This document shows, piece after piece, positions 37,963 to 46,114 of a DNA stretch of 64,000 nt (within the stretch, counting starts at the first letter, position 1; each line of letters starts with the position of its first letter). The stretch spans positions 42,134 to 106,133 of the forward strand of contig DOTB01000019.1 in NCBI GenBank assembly GCA_003513845.1, written 5' to 3'. Origin of the DNA: Candidatus Atribacteria bacterium (GTDB taxonomy: Bacteria > Atribacterota > Phoenicimicrobiia > Phoenicimicrobiales > Phoenicimicrobiaceae). Under the pieces are notes generated by a model that searched no databases, was not told where the DNA came from, and worked only from the letters and a program-made list of their open reading frames with translations. A program made the position numbers and the translations under genes.

Positions 37963-38799
37963 TTATTCCACATACAATGCCTGCAGGACTTCTAGATTAC
38001 TGAGTGCCTGAACATAGACTACCACATGGATATTACTCATATCAAGGACGTTGCTTAAAGATGAAGAAGTAAGAGAAAATGAATGACTTTCTCCTGGAGC
38101 AAAACTGGCAATTAGCTCTTCGCCTCCGTTTTCTTCGTAGGTAATAATATCACGAACAACGTGATTTACAGTATAATTATTGTACTCCGGGATCACTAAA
38201 GGAACAGAATCCTCATAAATCATCGCCTCGATAACAATATTACTTAATGTTTCTAAACTTATATTATTTATCTGACCACTGATACTCACCGTGGAATCAG
38301 CGATATCGCAAGAGGCAGAAATTGATACTTTGGGAGGCTTAGCTAACTCTGCCTCAATGGCTGCTTTGTAATTAGCATAGCTTTCATTTTTTTGGTGAAC
38401 GCTACGATTTAAACCGTTAAAATAGGCATCAGGAGTACCTTTTTCATTACTGCTTAAATATTTATAATAACCCTCCCAATATCTTTGATAAATATCGCCT
38501 ATAGACCAGCCAGAAAGGGGATAGCTTACTACATATTCCTCTAAAACCACCAATTTATCAAAACCATATTCTCCCAATAGCTGAGCCATATATCCTTTGG
38601 CAGGGGGGCATAGACTACAGGAGGGGGCAACAAATAATTCTGCCATCACTACCCGGGTAGCGGTAGTGGAAATTGAATCAGACTGCTGCGAATTTGGATC
38701 CGGTTGTTCTGTCGCGGGTAAATTGAACTCTGGAAGACATCCGGAAAAAACACAAAATATTATCATAGCCGATATCAGTAGTATAAAATATTTTTTCAT
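37963..38799 (-). CDS. Thioredoxin-fold/Omp28-like lipoprotein
   Basis: 278 residues; lipobox CVFSGCLPE at about residue 21. VVMAELFVAPSCSLCPPAKG carries CSLC at about 60-63 in the same context as the protein at 32171; KGTPDAYFNGLNRSVHQKNE follows. The C-terminal half is beta-rich (VSISGQINNISLETLSNIVI) and ends NLEVLQALYVE, the same ending as its paralogue. Likely anchored in the outer or inner membrane and acting on disulfides or on another periplasmic partner. Confidence 0.7.
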   Translation of the reverse strand: MKKYFILLISAMIIFCVFSGCLPEFNLPATEQPDPNSQQSDSISTTATRVVMAELFVAPSCSLCPPAKGYMAQLLGEYGFDKLVVLEEYVVSYPLSGWSIGDIYQRYWEGYYKYLSSNEKGTPDAYFNGLNRSVHQKNESYANYKAAIEAELAKPPKVSISASCDIADSTVSISGQINNISLETLSNIVIEAMIYEDSVPLVIPEYNNYTVNHVVRDIITYEENGGEELIASFAPGESHSFSLTSSSLSNVLDMSNIHVVVYVQALSNLEVLQALYVE

Positions 38800-38920
38800 T
38801 TCTTATTATCTCTCCTTGATTTAAAATAATATATTTTTCAATATTGTACCCTTTAATTCGATAAATTTCAAATAAATTCTGTGCGTTGCCCGGAATATGC
38901 TATACAACAGGTTAGAATTC

Positions 38921-38962
38921 AAAACCAAAAAGGACTGCCTTTCGGCAGCCCTTTTTGGTTTT
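38921..38962. terminator. Rho-independent terminator after the Cys-rich lipoprotein gene
   Basis: Arms AAAACCAAAAAGGACTGCC and GGCAGCCCTTTTTGGTTTT around TTTC, with one mismatch. It follows the minus-strand gene ending at 39005 and has T-rich flanks on both strands, so it may work in both directions. Confidence 0.85.
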
Positions 38963-39004
38963 ATTTTTTGTTTTATCAATTGTAACTATTTTAGTTAACC
39001 AATC

Positions 39005-39988
39005 CTAAGTACCATCAACACAAGTAGTGTAAGGAATGTTAACTTTTGGTAATTCTTCTACATTAGCAACAGGATTATTCTCATTGTCACCTTGATTATT
39101 AGCAAAACCAGTCACATTATCAGTATCCACAGTAATTTTCCAGGTATCAACAATTTTATTTCCTACATTGTCTGCGAAAGTAAATACTAGGGTGTAATCC
39201 TTTGTATCTGTTTTTGGATAGAGCAGACAACCACAGTCGAAAGTTCCTTCCGGACAGCCTGTACCTTCTACAGGAGGACATGGATTACACATAGCAGGGT
39301 CAACTATGCTCCATTTGGCGATTCCAGAACATTCTTCCACACAACAAGGTACTTCAGGACAAGTTCCGTAAGTATTGGGTGCAAATGTAAAGTAAGCACC
39401 TGGAACAGGATCACATTCATCTACCTCGCAATCTTTGAAAGTAATATTAAGGTCTACAAGAGGAGGGGTATTATCAAGTTTTACAACCTCAGTGTATACT
39501 TCGTTTAAAGATGGCTCACAGCAGTCAGCAATTGTGACATACAGACAAATCTCTTCACAGTCACCCAGGCTAGATAAGGCGGGGGAACTATTATAAACAT
39601 TAGCGTCGCCAAAGTCGTAACCTACCTCTACCGTTTCTGTTGCAGGGTCATCTGTTGACCATACCTTACGTGTTGTATCTGGGAATAGTACTACTACATC
39701 ACCTACTGCAGGGGCACTTACCCAAGCTTCTTTAGCCTGAAATGTAACTGATTTGTCTTCTGGTATTGCCTCAGCAAAGGTTACGGTTACTTTGAGTACG
39801 TCTGCTCTGATAAATTCTTTCACATCTGCAGGATACTGGTCTTCAATCTCAATGGTTACAGCTTGTTCGACTTCGCCTTCGACTTCGTCTTCACCTTCGT
39901 CTTCACCTGGGGTTACACCAGGAAGACAGCCGACAAAGAGGAAAGATGCCAGTGCGACTACGAAGAGTACTAATAATAGTTTCTTCAT
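39005..39988 (-). CDS. Cysteine-rich lipoprotein of unknown function
   Basis: 327 residues; lipobox ASFLFVGCLPG at about residue 21, then an acidic linker (EDEGEDEVEGEVEQ). The mature protein has many cysteines in clusters (CEEICLYVTIADCCEPS, CEVDECDP, CPEVPCCVEECSG, CNPCPPVEGTGCPEGTFDCGCLL), probably structural disulfides or metal sites. KLDNTPPLVDLNITF and YTLVFTFADNVGNKIVDTW resemble Ig-like surface repeats. Strong GGAG ribosome site, a good terminator and better GC content than neighbours suggest high expression. Function not recognised. Confidence 0.7.
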   Translation of the reverse strand: MKKLLLVLFVVALASFLFVGCLPGVTPGEDEGEDEVEGEVEQAVTIEIEDQYPADVKEFIRADVLKVTVTFAEAIPEDKSVTFQAKEAWVSAPAVGDVVVLFPDTTRKVWSTDDPATETVEVGYDFGDANVYNSSPALSSLGDCEEICLYVTIADCCEPSLNEVYTEVVKLDNTPPLVDLNITFKDCEVDECDPVPGAYFTFAPNTYGTCPEVPCCVEECSGIAKWSIVDPAMCNPCPPVEGTGCPEGTFDCGCLLYPKTDTKDYTLVFTFADNVGNKIVDTWKITVDTDNVTGFANNQGDNENNPVANVEELPKVNIPYTTCVDGT

Positions 39989-40684
39989 TTTTTTCTCCTT
40001 TCATTTATTTTATTACTAAGATAAGTTACTTAATTTCGCGAAATTAATTAACCTTAATCAATTTCTTTTTTAAAATAGCTTCTTAATCTCTTTACTTATG
40101 AGGAGAGCTGGTGAGCTCATTGTATTTCATAAGCAATTCTTCCGTATCTCGACCTGATACGGGTTAAGAAACTACCGGTTTTGATTAGTTAACCAGTTAG
40201 CCGGTTTGCCGGTTATCCAGTTAACTAGTAATATCAATTTATCAACTGACCAATAAAATAATTGACTGATTTTTCAATTCACCAATTAAAGATTCAATTA
40301 AAGATTAAGATAAAGACCAGTTTGCCGATTAACCTGCTAGCCAGTTAAAACAAAGATCAGTTAATTGGTAAACCGGGTAACTGGGTAACTAAATAAATAC
40401 TAATAAATAATACGAGAAAAGTCAAGAAAAGTTTCATTATTAGTTAACCAGTTTGCTGGTTAACCGGTTTACCAGTTGGCTAAATAACCAGGTAACTGGG
40501 TAACCGGGTAACCGGCCAACTGGGTAACTGGCTAACCGGCTAACTTTATTTAATATATTCGACACGTTAGAATAAAAATCCTTCTTTTTTAGTGAATTTT
40601 TTTAAATTTTTTATTGTCAAAGAACTAATAAATTAATATCCATATTTATCTTATAGATTCCGCATCAAGTGCGGAATGACAAAA
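39989..40684. repeat. Long intergenic region filled with octamer arrays
   Basis: No gene. Forward CC(A/G)GTTAN units at 40187-40228, 40318-40348 and 40440-40482; reverse units (GGTAAACCGGGTAACTGG) at 40368-40396 and 40485-40550; CCAATT-type units around 40245-40300. 40140-40165 has a CCGTATC…GATACGG stem, and 40656-40680 is GATTCCGCATCAAGTGCGGA, another hairpin element. Confidence 0.75.
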
Positions 40685-41659
40685 TTAATTCTCCGGAGGA
40701 GGTGGGGCTGATCCACCCGATGAAGTAGATGGTTCAGGTGAACTACCCGTCTCTGTGGGAGCTTCTCCTGCTTCTTGAGCAGGGGTTTCTCCAATAGTGG
40801 TCTCGCTGCTTTCACCAGGCAAAGAAGTAGGTGAAGTCCCGTCAATCAGAGTGGTAGAGGATGGTTTTACTCCTCCTGATTCTATTTTGGCTGTACTAAT
40901 CTCCGTCTCTAAATTCTTTTGAATATTTTCACAGATATCATTAATATTACTACTGTCATCCATAGCTTTTTTAAATAAGAGAGAAATTTTTTCCGGAGAT
41001 AAGCCTGAATCCGAGGCCATTAGACTTAAATAACTCAGTTCCTCACTTATCTCGGTAATCTCTTCTATGCTTTTGCCTTCAGCAGTTCCCCTCTTTACCA
41101 GCCAGAAAAGAGATTCGGAGGGGACATCATTCTCCAGACTATCAGCTAATATTTTAATTATTTCTTCCCCATCATCAATTTGTAAACCTTCTTGGCGGGC
41201 TTCATTTAATATCCCCACAGCTTTTTTTAGGTGCTCTGCCCTGGTAGAGACTACCGAAATTATTATAGTGTCTTCTACATTCTTAGCAAAACCTTCGTTT
41301 ATTTTATTGATTAAAGGTTCTGTGGGTAAGCCTTCTTGCTGAGTCTCTAATATAATATCAAAGACTTTCTTGATATTATAGGCATCCAATGATTCTTCTA
41401 CACTATTTTCAAGAATTGTTTTGGTATCTTCAAAGGGAATACCTGATTCGAGCAACTCCTGAGCAGTACTTAAAATCATTCTTCTCTGAAAAGTAGAATA
41501 AGAAGAAGAATCTATAATGTTTTTCAATTCTTCTATCTGTTCATCAATACTTTCTGTCTCTACGGCAAAAGCAGAAATAGAAAAAGAGAATATCACCAGC
41601 AAAGATATTAAGATTGTTAAAGTTAATATTAATTTATTTTTAACTTTTTTCGAATTCAT
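40685..41659 (-). CDS. Secreted helical protein with Pro/Ser-rich tail
   Basis: 324 residues. Signal peptide (hydrophobic 11-31, cleavage near AFAVE). The mature part to about residue 250 is helical with regularly spaced hydrophobics (SIDEQIEELKNIIDSSSYST, LSPEKISLLFKKAMDD), and the tail is low-complexity (ETTIGETPAQEAGEAPTETG, SSPEPSTSSGGSAPPPPEN). No family recognised. It is the next leftward gene after the anti-sigma factor, so it may belong to that regulon, but arrays separate them. Confidence 0.65.
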   Translation of the reverse strand: MNSKKVKNKLILTLTILISLLVIFSFSISAFAVETESIDEQIEELKNIIDSSSYSTFQRRMILSTAQELLESGIPFEDTKTILENSVEESLDAYNIKKVFDIILETQQEGLPTEPLINKINEGFAKNVEDTIIISVVSTRAEHLKKAVGILNEARQEGLQIDDGEEIIKILADSLENDVPSESLFWLVKRGTAEGKSIEEITEISEELSYLSLMASDSGLSPEKISLLFKKAMDDSSNINDICENIQKNLETEISTAKIESGGVKPSSTTLIDGTSPTSLPGESSETTIGETPAQEAGEAPTETGSSPEPSTSSGGSAPPPPEN

Positions 41660-41804
41660 AATTTAAATTACCAATGGGTTAATTTACCAATTTACCGATT
41701 GACCAATTCACCAACTAAGATAAAGACCGTTTGCCGGTTAGCCGGTTGACTGGTTAGGATTGGAGAACCGGTTAACAGGGTAACTAGATAACCGGATAAC
41801 TTAC
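41660..41804. repeat. Octamer arrays CCRATTNN and CCGGTTAG
   Basis: 41677-41720 has CCAATTTA/CCGATTGA units; 41727-41755 has forward CCGGTTAG units and 41765-41803 reverse GTTAACAGGG/ATAACCGG units. No gene. Confidence 0.7.
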
Positions 41805-42476
41805 TTAAGTTGAATTGCAATTATTTATTTCTAATATGGCATTCCTGTTGCCAAAGCCATCTTTCACATAGCGAAGGGCATTGGGATTAGGAAGCCACTT
41901 TTCTCCATCAAGAACGAACATATACTCATATCTTCCTGGAGGTAATTTCAGGGTGGCAGTCCAGATTCCATCACCCTCAGGATCTTGTAAGGTATTAGCC
42001 TGAGGATCCCAGCCATTGAAATCACCGGCGATAGCTACCGTGTGAACTTTGTTACTATCACTAATTCTTAAAGAAAATTGCACTTCAGCTGAACAGATAG
42101 AAGAATTATCTGGAGAGTTAGTGTTTAAGATAAACGTAAAGGCGAAAAATACAAGTAGTGCTGTTGCAGCTGCTGCCCCGAGCAAACGGAAAGAAAATCT
42201 CGGGATAAAAGCCCGCTTTTTTAGCTGGTCCAGGAAGGAAGATTGAATCTGAATCTCTCTTTGAGATATTTTAGCCATTATGTTTTGGGTAAAATCCGCC
42301 GGTGCTGTTTTGGGTGAAAAAGAATTCAAAGCTGTCTCTATTTTTTTTAATATTTGATATTCTTTGTTGCAAACTGGGCAGGATTTTAAGTGTTCTTCTA
42401 CCTGCTGGGCAATTTCCACTTCAAGTGCATCGTCTATATAAGAATTTAATAATTTTTTAATTTTTTGGCAGTTCAT
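41805..42476 (-). CDS. Zinc-finger anti-sigma factor with glycogen-binding-like domain
   Basis: 223 residues from ATG 42476 (GAGGT upstream). The N-terminus MNCQKIKKLLNSYIDDALEV and VEEHLKSCPVCNKEYQIL form the zf-HC2 (H-x3-C-x2-C) anti-sigma domain. A membrane segment at about 100-120 (LLGAAAATALLVFFAFTFIL) follows. Outside the membrane, VHTVAIAGDFNGWDPQANTL, DGIWTATLKLPPGRYEYMFV and LDGEKWLPNPNALRYVKDGF are a full AMPK/CBM48 glycogen-binding-type E-set domain. It should bind the ECF sigma factor at 43220. A periplasmic glycan-sensing role is inferred. Confidence 0.88.
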   Translation of the reverse strand: MNCQKIKKLLNSYIDDALEVEIAQQVEEHLKSCPVCNKEYQILKKIETALNSFSPKTAPADFTQNIMAKISQREIQIQSSFLDQLKKRAFIPRFSFRLLGAAAATALLVFFAFTFILNTNSPDNSSICSAEVQFSLRISDSNKVHTVAIAGDFNGWDPQANTLQDPEGDGIWTATLKLPPGRYEYMFVLDGEKWLPNPNALRYVKDGFGNRNAILEINNCNST

Positions 42477-42695
42477 TTTTGCAACCTCGGGATACAAGTG
42501 ATTTAGTATTTAGTCGTTAGTATTTAGTATTTAGTCGTTAGCAAGAAACAAATAAATACAAAATGCAAATTTATCAATAAAATACATTTCTTGCTTGTAT
42601 AATATAATACGAAAATGTGAGGGAAAAGTTACAAGAAATAAATTAGTTACCCAGTTAGCCGGTTACCCGGTTAACCAGTTACCAGGTTAGTATAG
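42477..42695. repeat. TTAGTNN heptamers and CCGGTTAC octamers
   Basis: 42504-42542 has six TTAGT(AT/CG) heptamers; 42648-42690 has forward CC(A/G)GTTAN octamers ending six bases from the S23 stop codon. No gene. Confidence 0.75.
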
Positions 42696-43115
42696 TTAGA
42701 GATATTGTTGGATTTGTTCGTTAATCTTTGTTGTTTTTGTATAACTTTGTGTTTGTGATTTCAAATAGGTAATCAGTCCATTAATTAATTTACCTATTTT
42801 TCGAGCATAATCATAATAAGTTTTAAAATCTTCCTTATTAATATAATTTAAATCTAAACTGATATATAAATCATTTTGCACTTCAGATGCTGAAGCTCGT
42901 GCTATTACTAAAAAGCTTATAAACTCTTTTGTAGTTCTTCTATCAAAGCCCTCAGCTATATTTGACATTATAGAAACAGCAGATCTTTTCATCTGCGAAG
43001 TCAGGCCATACATCTCTTCCTGAGGATATTTTTTGGTTAACTTATATATATCATTGGCAAATTTTCTTGCTTCTTGCCAAATAATTAACTCTTCAAAGGA
43101 CTTTATAGTAGCCAA
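42696..43115 (-). CDS. Four-helix-bundle (S23/IVP) protein
   Basis: 139 residues. ATIKSFEELIIWQEARKFAN, EEMYGLTSQMKRSAVSIMSN, IAEGFDRRTTKEFISFLVIA and RASASEVQNDLYISLDLNYI are the family blocks; the C-terminal 20 residues (SQTQSYTKTTKINEQIQQYL) are an extension. TTG 43115 with AGGAG seven bases upstream is the start. The gene separates the ECF sigma factor from its anti-sigma factor and is bracketed by octamer arrays on both sides. Broken relatives at 19.4, 21.3 and 43.8 kb also touch arrays. Confidence 0.9.
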   Translation of the reverse strand: MATIKSFEELIIWQEARKFANDIYKLTKKYPQEEMYGLTSQMKRSAVSIMSNIAEGFDRRTTKEFISFLVIARASASEVQNDLYISLDLNYINKEDFKTYYDYARKIGKLINGLITYLKSQTQSYTKTTKINEQIQQYL

Positions 43116-43187
43116 AGTTATCTCCTTTCAATTATCTGTGTTGTTTTCAAATATACTATTTATAGTTTTTCTATTATATTTCCTAAA

Positions 43188-43219
43188 CTGGGTAACTGGT
43201 GAACTGGATAACTGGATAA
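43188..43219. repeat. Reverse octamer array
   Basis: CTGGGTAACTGGTGAACTGG and ATAACTGG units directly before the stop codon of the sigma factor gene, opposite in orientation to 42648-42690. Confidence 0.7.
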
Positions 43220-43783
43220 CTAAATACTGGTTTCTAGAATTTTTCTTAATTGTTCGCGGGCGCGGTAGAGACGGACTTTTACGGTTCCGACGGGCAATTT
43301 CAGGATATTAGCAATTTCGATATAAGAAAGGTCTTGCAGGTGACGCAAAACTAAAACTTCCCTGTATTTTAAAGGTAGAGAATAGATGGCTTTTTGCACT
43401 GTTCGGACATCTTCTTTACGGGTAATAATCTGTTCTGGATTATTGGTTAAATCTGCAGGTTGAAGATAAAATTCTGAATCATCTGTCTCTATGGGGGCAT
43501 CAAGAGATGTTGGGTTTAATTCTTTTTTTTTAAATTTATCTCGAATAATATTTAAGGTAATCTGATAGAGCCAGGTGGAGAATTTATAGGAAGGGTTAAA
43601 ATGAGCCAATGATTGAAAAGCCCGCAGGAAGGCCTCTTGAGAAATGTCTTCTGCTTCCTGTGGATTATTATTGCTCATCCGATAGGCCAAGTTATAGACC
43701 ATATTTTTATAATTATCTATTAACCGGGAAAACATTTGAGTATTTCCCAGGAGACAGGATTCTATTATTTTAAGTTCGTCCAT
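43220..43783 (-). CDS. rpoE: ECF sigma factor (sigma-E type)
   Basis: 187 residues. Region 2: MFSRLIDNYKNMVYNLAYRM and AEDISQEAFLRAFQSLAHF, YKFSTWLYQITLNIIRDKFK; region 4: LPLKYREVLVLRHLQDLSYI, EIANILKLPVGTVKVRLYRA. Typical of RpoE-like ECF factors controlled by zf-HC2 anti-sigmas. Its partner is at 41805-42476, with an S23 gene and arrays in between, instead of the usual direct overlap. Confidence 0.95.
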   Translation of the reverse strand: MDELKIIESCLLGNTQMFSRLIDNYKNMVYNLAYRMSNNNPQEAEDISQEAFLRAFQSLAHFNPSYKFSTWLYQITLNIIRDKFKKKELNPTSLDAPIETDDSEFYLQPADLTNNPEQIITRKEDVRTVQKAIYSLPLKYREVLVLRHLQDLSYIEIANILKLPVGTVKVRLYRAREQLRKILETSI

Positions 43784-44102
43784 TAGTAATTCACCGATTA
43801 AATTAGTTATCCAGTTAGCCGGTTTACCAGTTTACCAGTTAGGATAGGATTAGTTAGCCAGTTTACCAGTTTACCAATTAGGATTAAAACAGTTAGGTTG
43901 TTGGCAAATTTTATTGCTTCTTGCCAAATAATTAATTCTTCAAACGATTTTATACTCGACAAATCAATTCTCCTCAATTATTCTATTCATTTCATTCAAT
44001 TACGCTATTTACAATTTTATTATTTTCCCAACCGGTAAACCGGTTAACTGGGTAACTGGGTAACTATACATTATATGATATGCGTGATATATGGTGCGAG
44101 TA
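43784..44102. repeat. Intergenic with two opposed octamer arrays
   Basis: Forward units at 43806-43890 (CCAGTTAG, CCGGTTTA, CCAGTTTA), reverse units at 44029-44075 (AACCGGTAAACCGG, TTAACTGGGTAACTGG). Between them lies the start of a truncated S23 gene. Confidence 0.75.
43807..43962 (-). pseudogene. S23 gene start fused into an octamer array
   Basis: From TTG 43962 (GAGGAG upstream) the frame reads MSSIKSFEELIIWQEAIKFA-NN, matching the first 22 residues of the intact S23 protein at 42.7 kb, then enters the array and reads repeat-derived IGKLVNWLTNPILTGKLVNR until a stop at 43807. The remaining 110 residues are gone. Confidence 0.75.
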
Positions 44103-45395
44103 CTAGCTTGAGGGGTGGTTTTCATCTATCCAATCAATCCAGTATTGGGCAGATGCAGGGATAGAAGTACCATCCCACCAGGTGCTATCAGGATAATTAT
44201 CAATTACTAACTGATAAGCTGCTCGTGCTTCAGGCCAATATTCTAAGGCACGATAATTATCACCAATCCTAAACTGGGCTTCAGGAGGAATTCCTCTACC
44301 ATCACTCCAGGTAGAATCAGGATAATAGTCAATTATAATCTGATAGGCAGCAATTGCTTCGAGATATTGGCCAAGTTTACTGTAACAGTACCCAATATAA
44401 TATTGGGCGCAGGGAGCGATAAGTCGTCCTGATTCACCTGGCCAGGTAGAATCAGGATAATTATTGACAGTGATTTGAAATTCTAAAATAGCCTGTTCAT
44501 AATTTTTAGTCTCATAATAAGAATAAGCAATAAAGTATTGAGCGGGAGCAATATAATCACTTTCCGGGTAATTATCAATCACCTTATTATACTCGATAAT
44601 CGCCTGTTCGTAATTAAATAATTTCCGATAACTATGACCAATATAGTATTGGGCACGGGGGGCTAAAGAGTTTTGTGTATAATTATTTATCACTTTCTGG
44701 TATGCCTCAATGGCGTGAGTATAATCATAAGTGGCATAATAACAATTTCCTATTCCTAATTGGGCATCATCAGCATAGGGGCTGTCCGGATAATTATCTA
44801 TAAGTGCTTGATATTCAAGGAGGGCCTGGATGTAGTAGTGAAAATTGTTTTCGTTAATATCACCAATGTAGTATTGGGCATCATCGGCATAGGGGCTGTC
44901 TGGAAAGTCGGTGAGTAATTGCTGAAAAGTAGTAAGTGCCTCGTTATAATATTCAAGGTTGTAGTAGATGATACCACTATCAAAGAGGTATTTGTCAGTG
45001 CAGGAATGGAGAATTATAGGATCTTCTTTATCACTGATAGTATTAACCTGCCCTTCCTCTATAAAAACACTCAACATATGATATTTAGGATAGCCTTCTT
45101 TTACAATAGTTAAAGTCCGACTGCCTATGGAAACTTCATCTATTCGGAAATACCCCTCTTCATCGGTAAGGGCAGTATTTGAGGAGGCAGTTATGCTGAC
45201 CAGGGCTCCTTCTAAAGGGCGGGGACCAATAATGGTTTCCTCATAAATATATCCTTCCACTGAGCCTTTTAATGGTGAAGAAAATAAGCAACCATTTAAA
45301 ATTAGAAGGGAACAGAATAGCAAAGGTAATAAAATGACAGGGGACCGTTCTTTAATATTTTTTATTTTTTTGAAATTTTTAATTATTAATAACAA
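44103..45395 (-). CDS. TPR lipoprotein with carboxypeptidase-regulatory-like domain
   Basis: 430 residues from TTG 45395 (GGGAGG nine bases upstream). Lipobox SLLILNGCLF at about 35. Residues 42-110 (GSVEGYIYEETIIGPRPLEG, ALVSITASSNTALTDEEGYF) are a CarboxypepD_reg-like domain. Residues 130-425 hold seven TPR-like repeats with YYNLEYYNEALTTFQQLLTD, FPDSPYADDAQYYIGD as the type unit, as in BamD/YbgF-type proteins. The stretch ERSPVILL in the signal region is encoded by an AGGGGACCGTTC dispersed element. Envelope scaffold role inferred. Confidence 0.82.
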   Translation of the reverse strand: MLLIIKNFKKIKNIKERSPVILLPLLFCSLLILNGCLFSSPLKGSVEGYIYEETIIGPRPLEGALVSITASSNTALTDEEGYFRIDEVSIGSRTLTIVKEGYPKYHMLSVFIEEGQVNTISDKEDPIILHSCTDKYLFDSGIIYYNLEYYNEALTTFQQLLTDFPDSPYADDAQYYIGDINENNFHYYIQALLEYQALIDNYPDSPYADDAQLGIGNCYYATYDYTHAIEAYQKVINNYTQNSLAPRAQYYIGHSYRKLFNYEQAIIEYNKVIDNYPESDYIAPAQYFIAYSYYETKNYEQAILEFQITVNNYPDSTWPGESGRLIAPCAQYYIGYCYSKLGQYLEAIAAYQIIIDYYPDSTWSDGRGIPPEAQFRIGDNYRALEYWPEARAAYQLVIDNYPDSTWWDGTSIPASAQYWIDWIDENHPSS

Positions 45396-45415
45396 TAATA
45401 AAAGCCTCCCTTTGT

Positions 45416-45460
45416 TAGTTAATTAGTTTGCCAGTTAACCAGTTTACCGGTTAATTCTGC
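45416..45460. repeat. Forward octamer array
   Basis: AGTTTGCCAGTTAACCAGTT and TACCGGTTAATT units just upstream of the TPR lipoprotein start. Confidence 0.65.
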
Positions 45461-45508
45461 AGCATGCAGCATAACGTGCCGTGTTGGATTAAATAGGCAC
45501 AAAGAAAT

Positions 45509-45697
45509 TTATCTTCTTTGCGATAACCATTTTTTAATATAATCTATAAACTTATAGAATTGATCTATCCTTTGAAGATTTTTATATACTTCATCCCAGT
45601 CAATATCCAAATATTCATGAATTAGAATATTTCTAAAACCAGCAATAAGTTTTACAACTATCTCTTTTTTCTTTTTATATTCTTGGTTATTTCCCAA
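45509..45697 (-). pseudogene. HepT-like toxin, C-terminal fragment
   Basis: 62 codons. IAGFRNILIHEYLDIDWDEV keeps the Rx4HxY motif of HepT (compare the intact protein at 24.2 kb), followed by QRIDQFYKFIDYIKKWL. The first half of the family (about 60 residues) is absent, no MntA partner is nearby and no ribosome site precedes the first start codon. A toxin remnant. Confidence 0.7.
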
Positions 45698-46114
45698 AAA
45701 AGCAAAAATATTTTTAACATATTATATATGGTACGTTGTAGATAATTTTACAGTAAATTATAATTTTTTGGTTATAGTTATAATGTATCATTTCTCTACC
45801 TTACCATTTTGTCTACTTTTTGGGTTTCAATCATTCTTTATATTGTTATTGACAGTACCCTTTTACTGCTCCCATAAATTTTAGCTTAATGTTTTTAGTT
45901 AGTCAATCAGCTTTTAAGTATATTTTAATGTAAGGAAATAGGTTAACTATTGCCTTAAATTTATATGATCAGAAACTGGCTTGATTCATCGAGCCCCAAC
46001 TCTTCATTAGAAATATGCAACTTATAATCTTATAATCTGAAACCTATTGACTGGTAAACTGGCTAACCGGGTAACTGAGTAACCGGGAAACTGAGTAACT
46101 GAGTAACCGACACA
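45698..46114. other. Intergenic, unique AT-rich DNA plus reverse octamer array
   Basis: 45700-46040 shows no gene or recognised element. 46046-46110 has reverse units (CTGGTAAACTGGCTAACCGG, GTAACTGAGTAACCGGG), opposed to the forward array at 45416-45460. Confidence 0.6.

Noticed and set aside
44798-44983. Shadow frame within the TPR lipoprotein gene
   Set aside because: Out of frame with strong TPR coding; no start signals.
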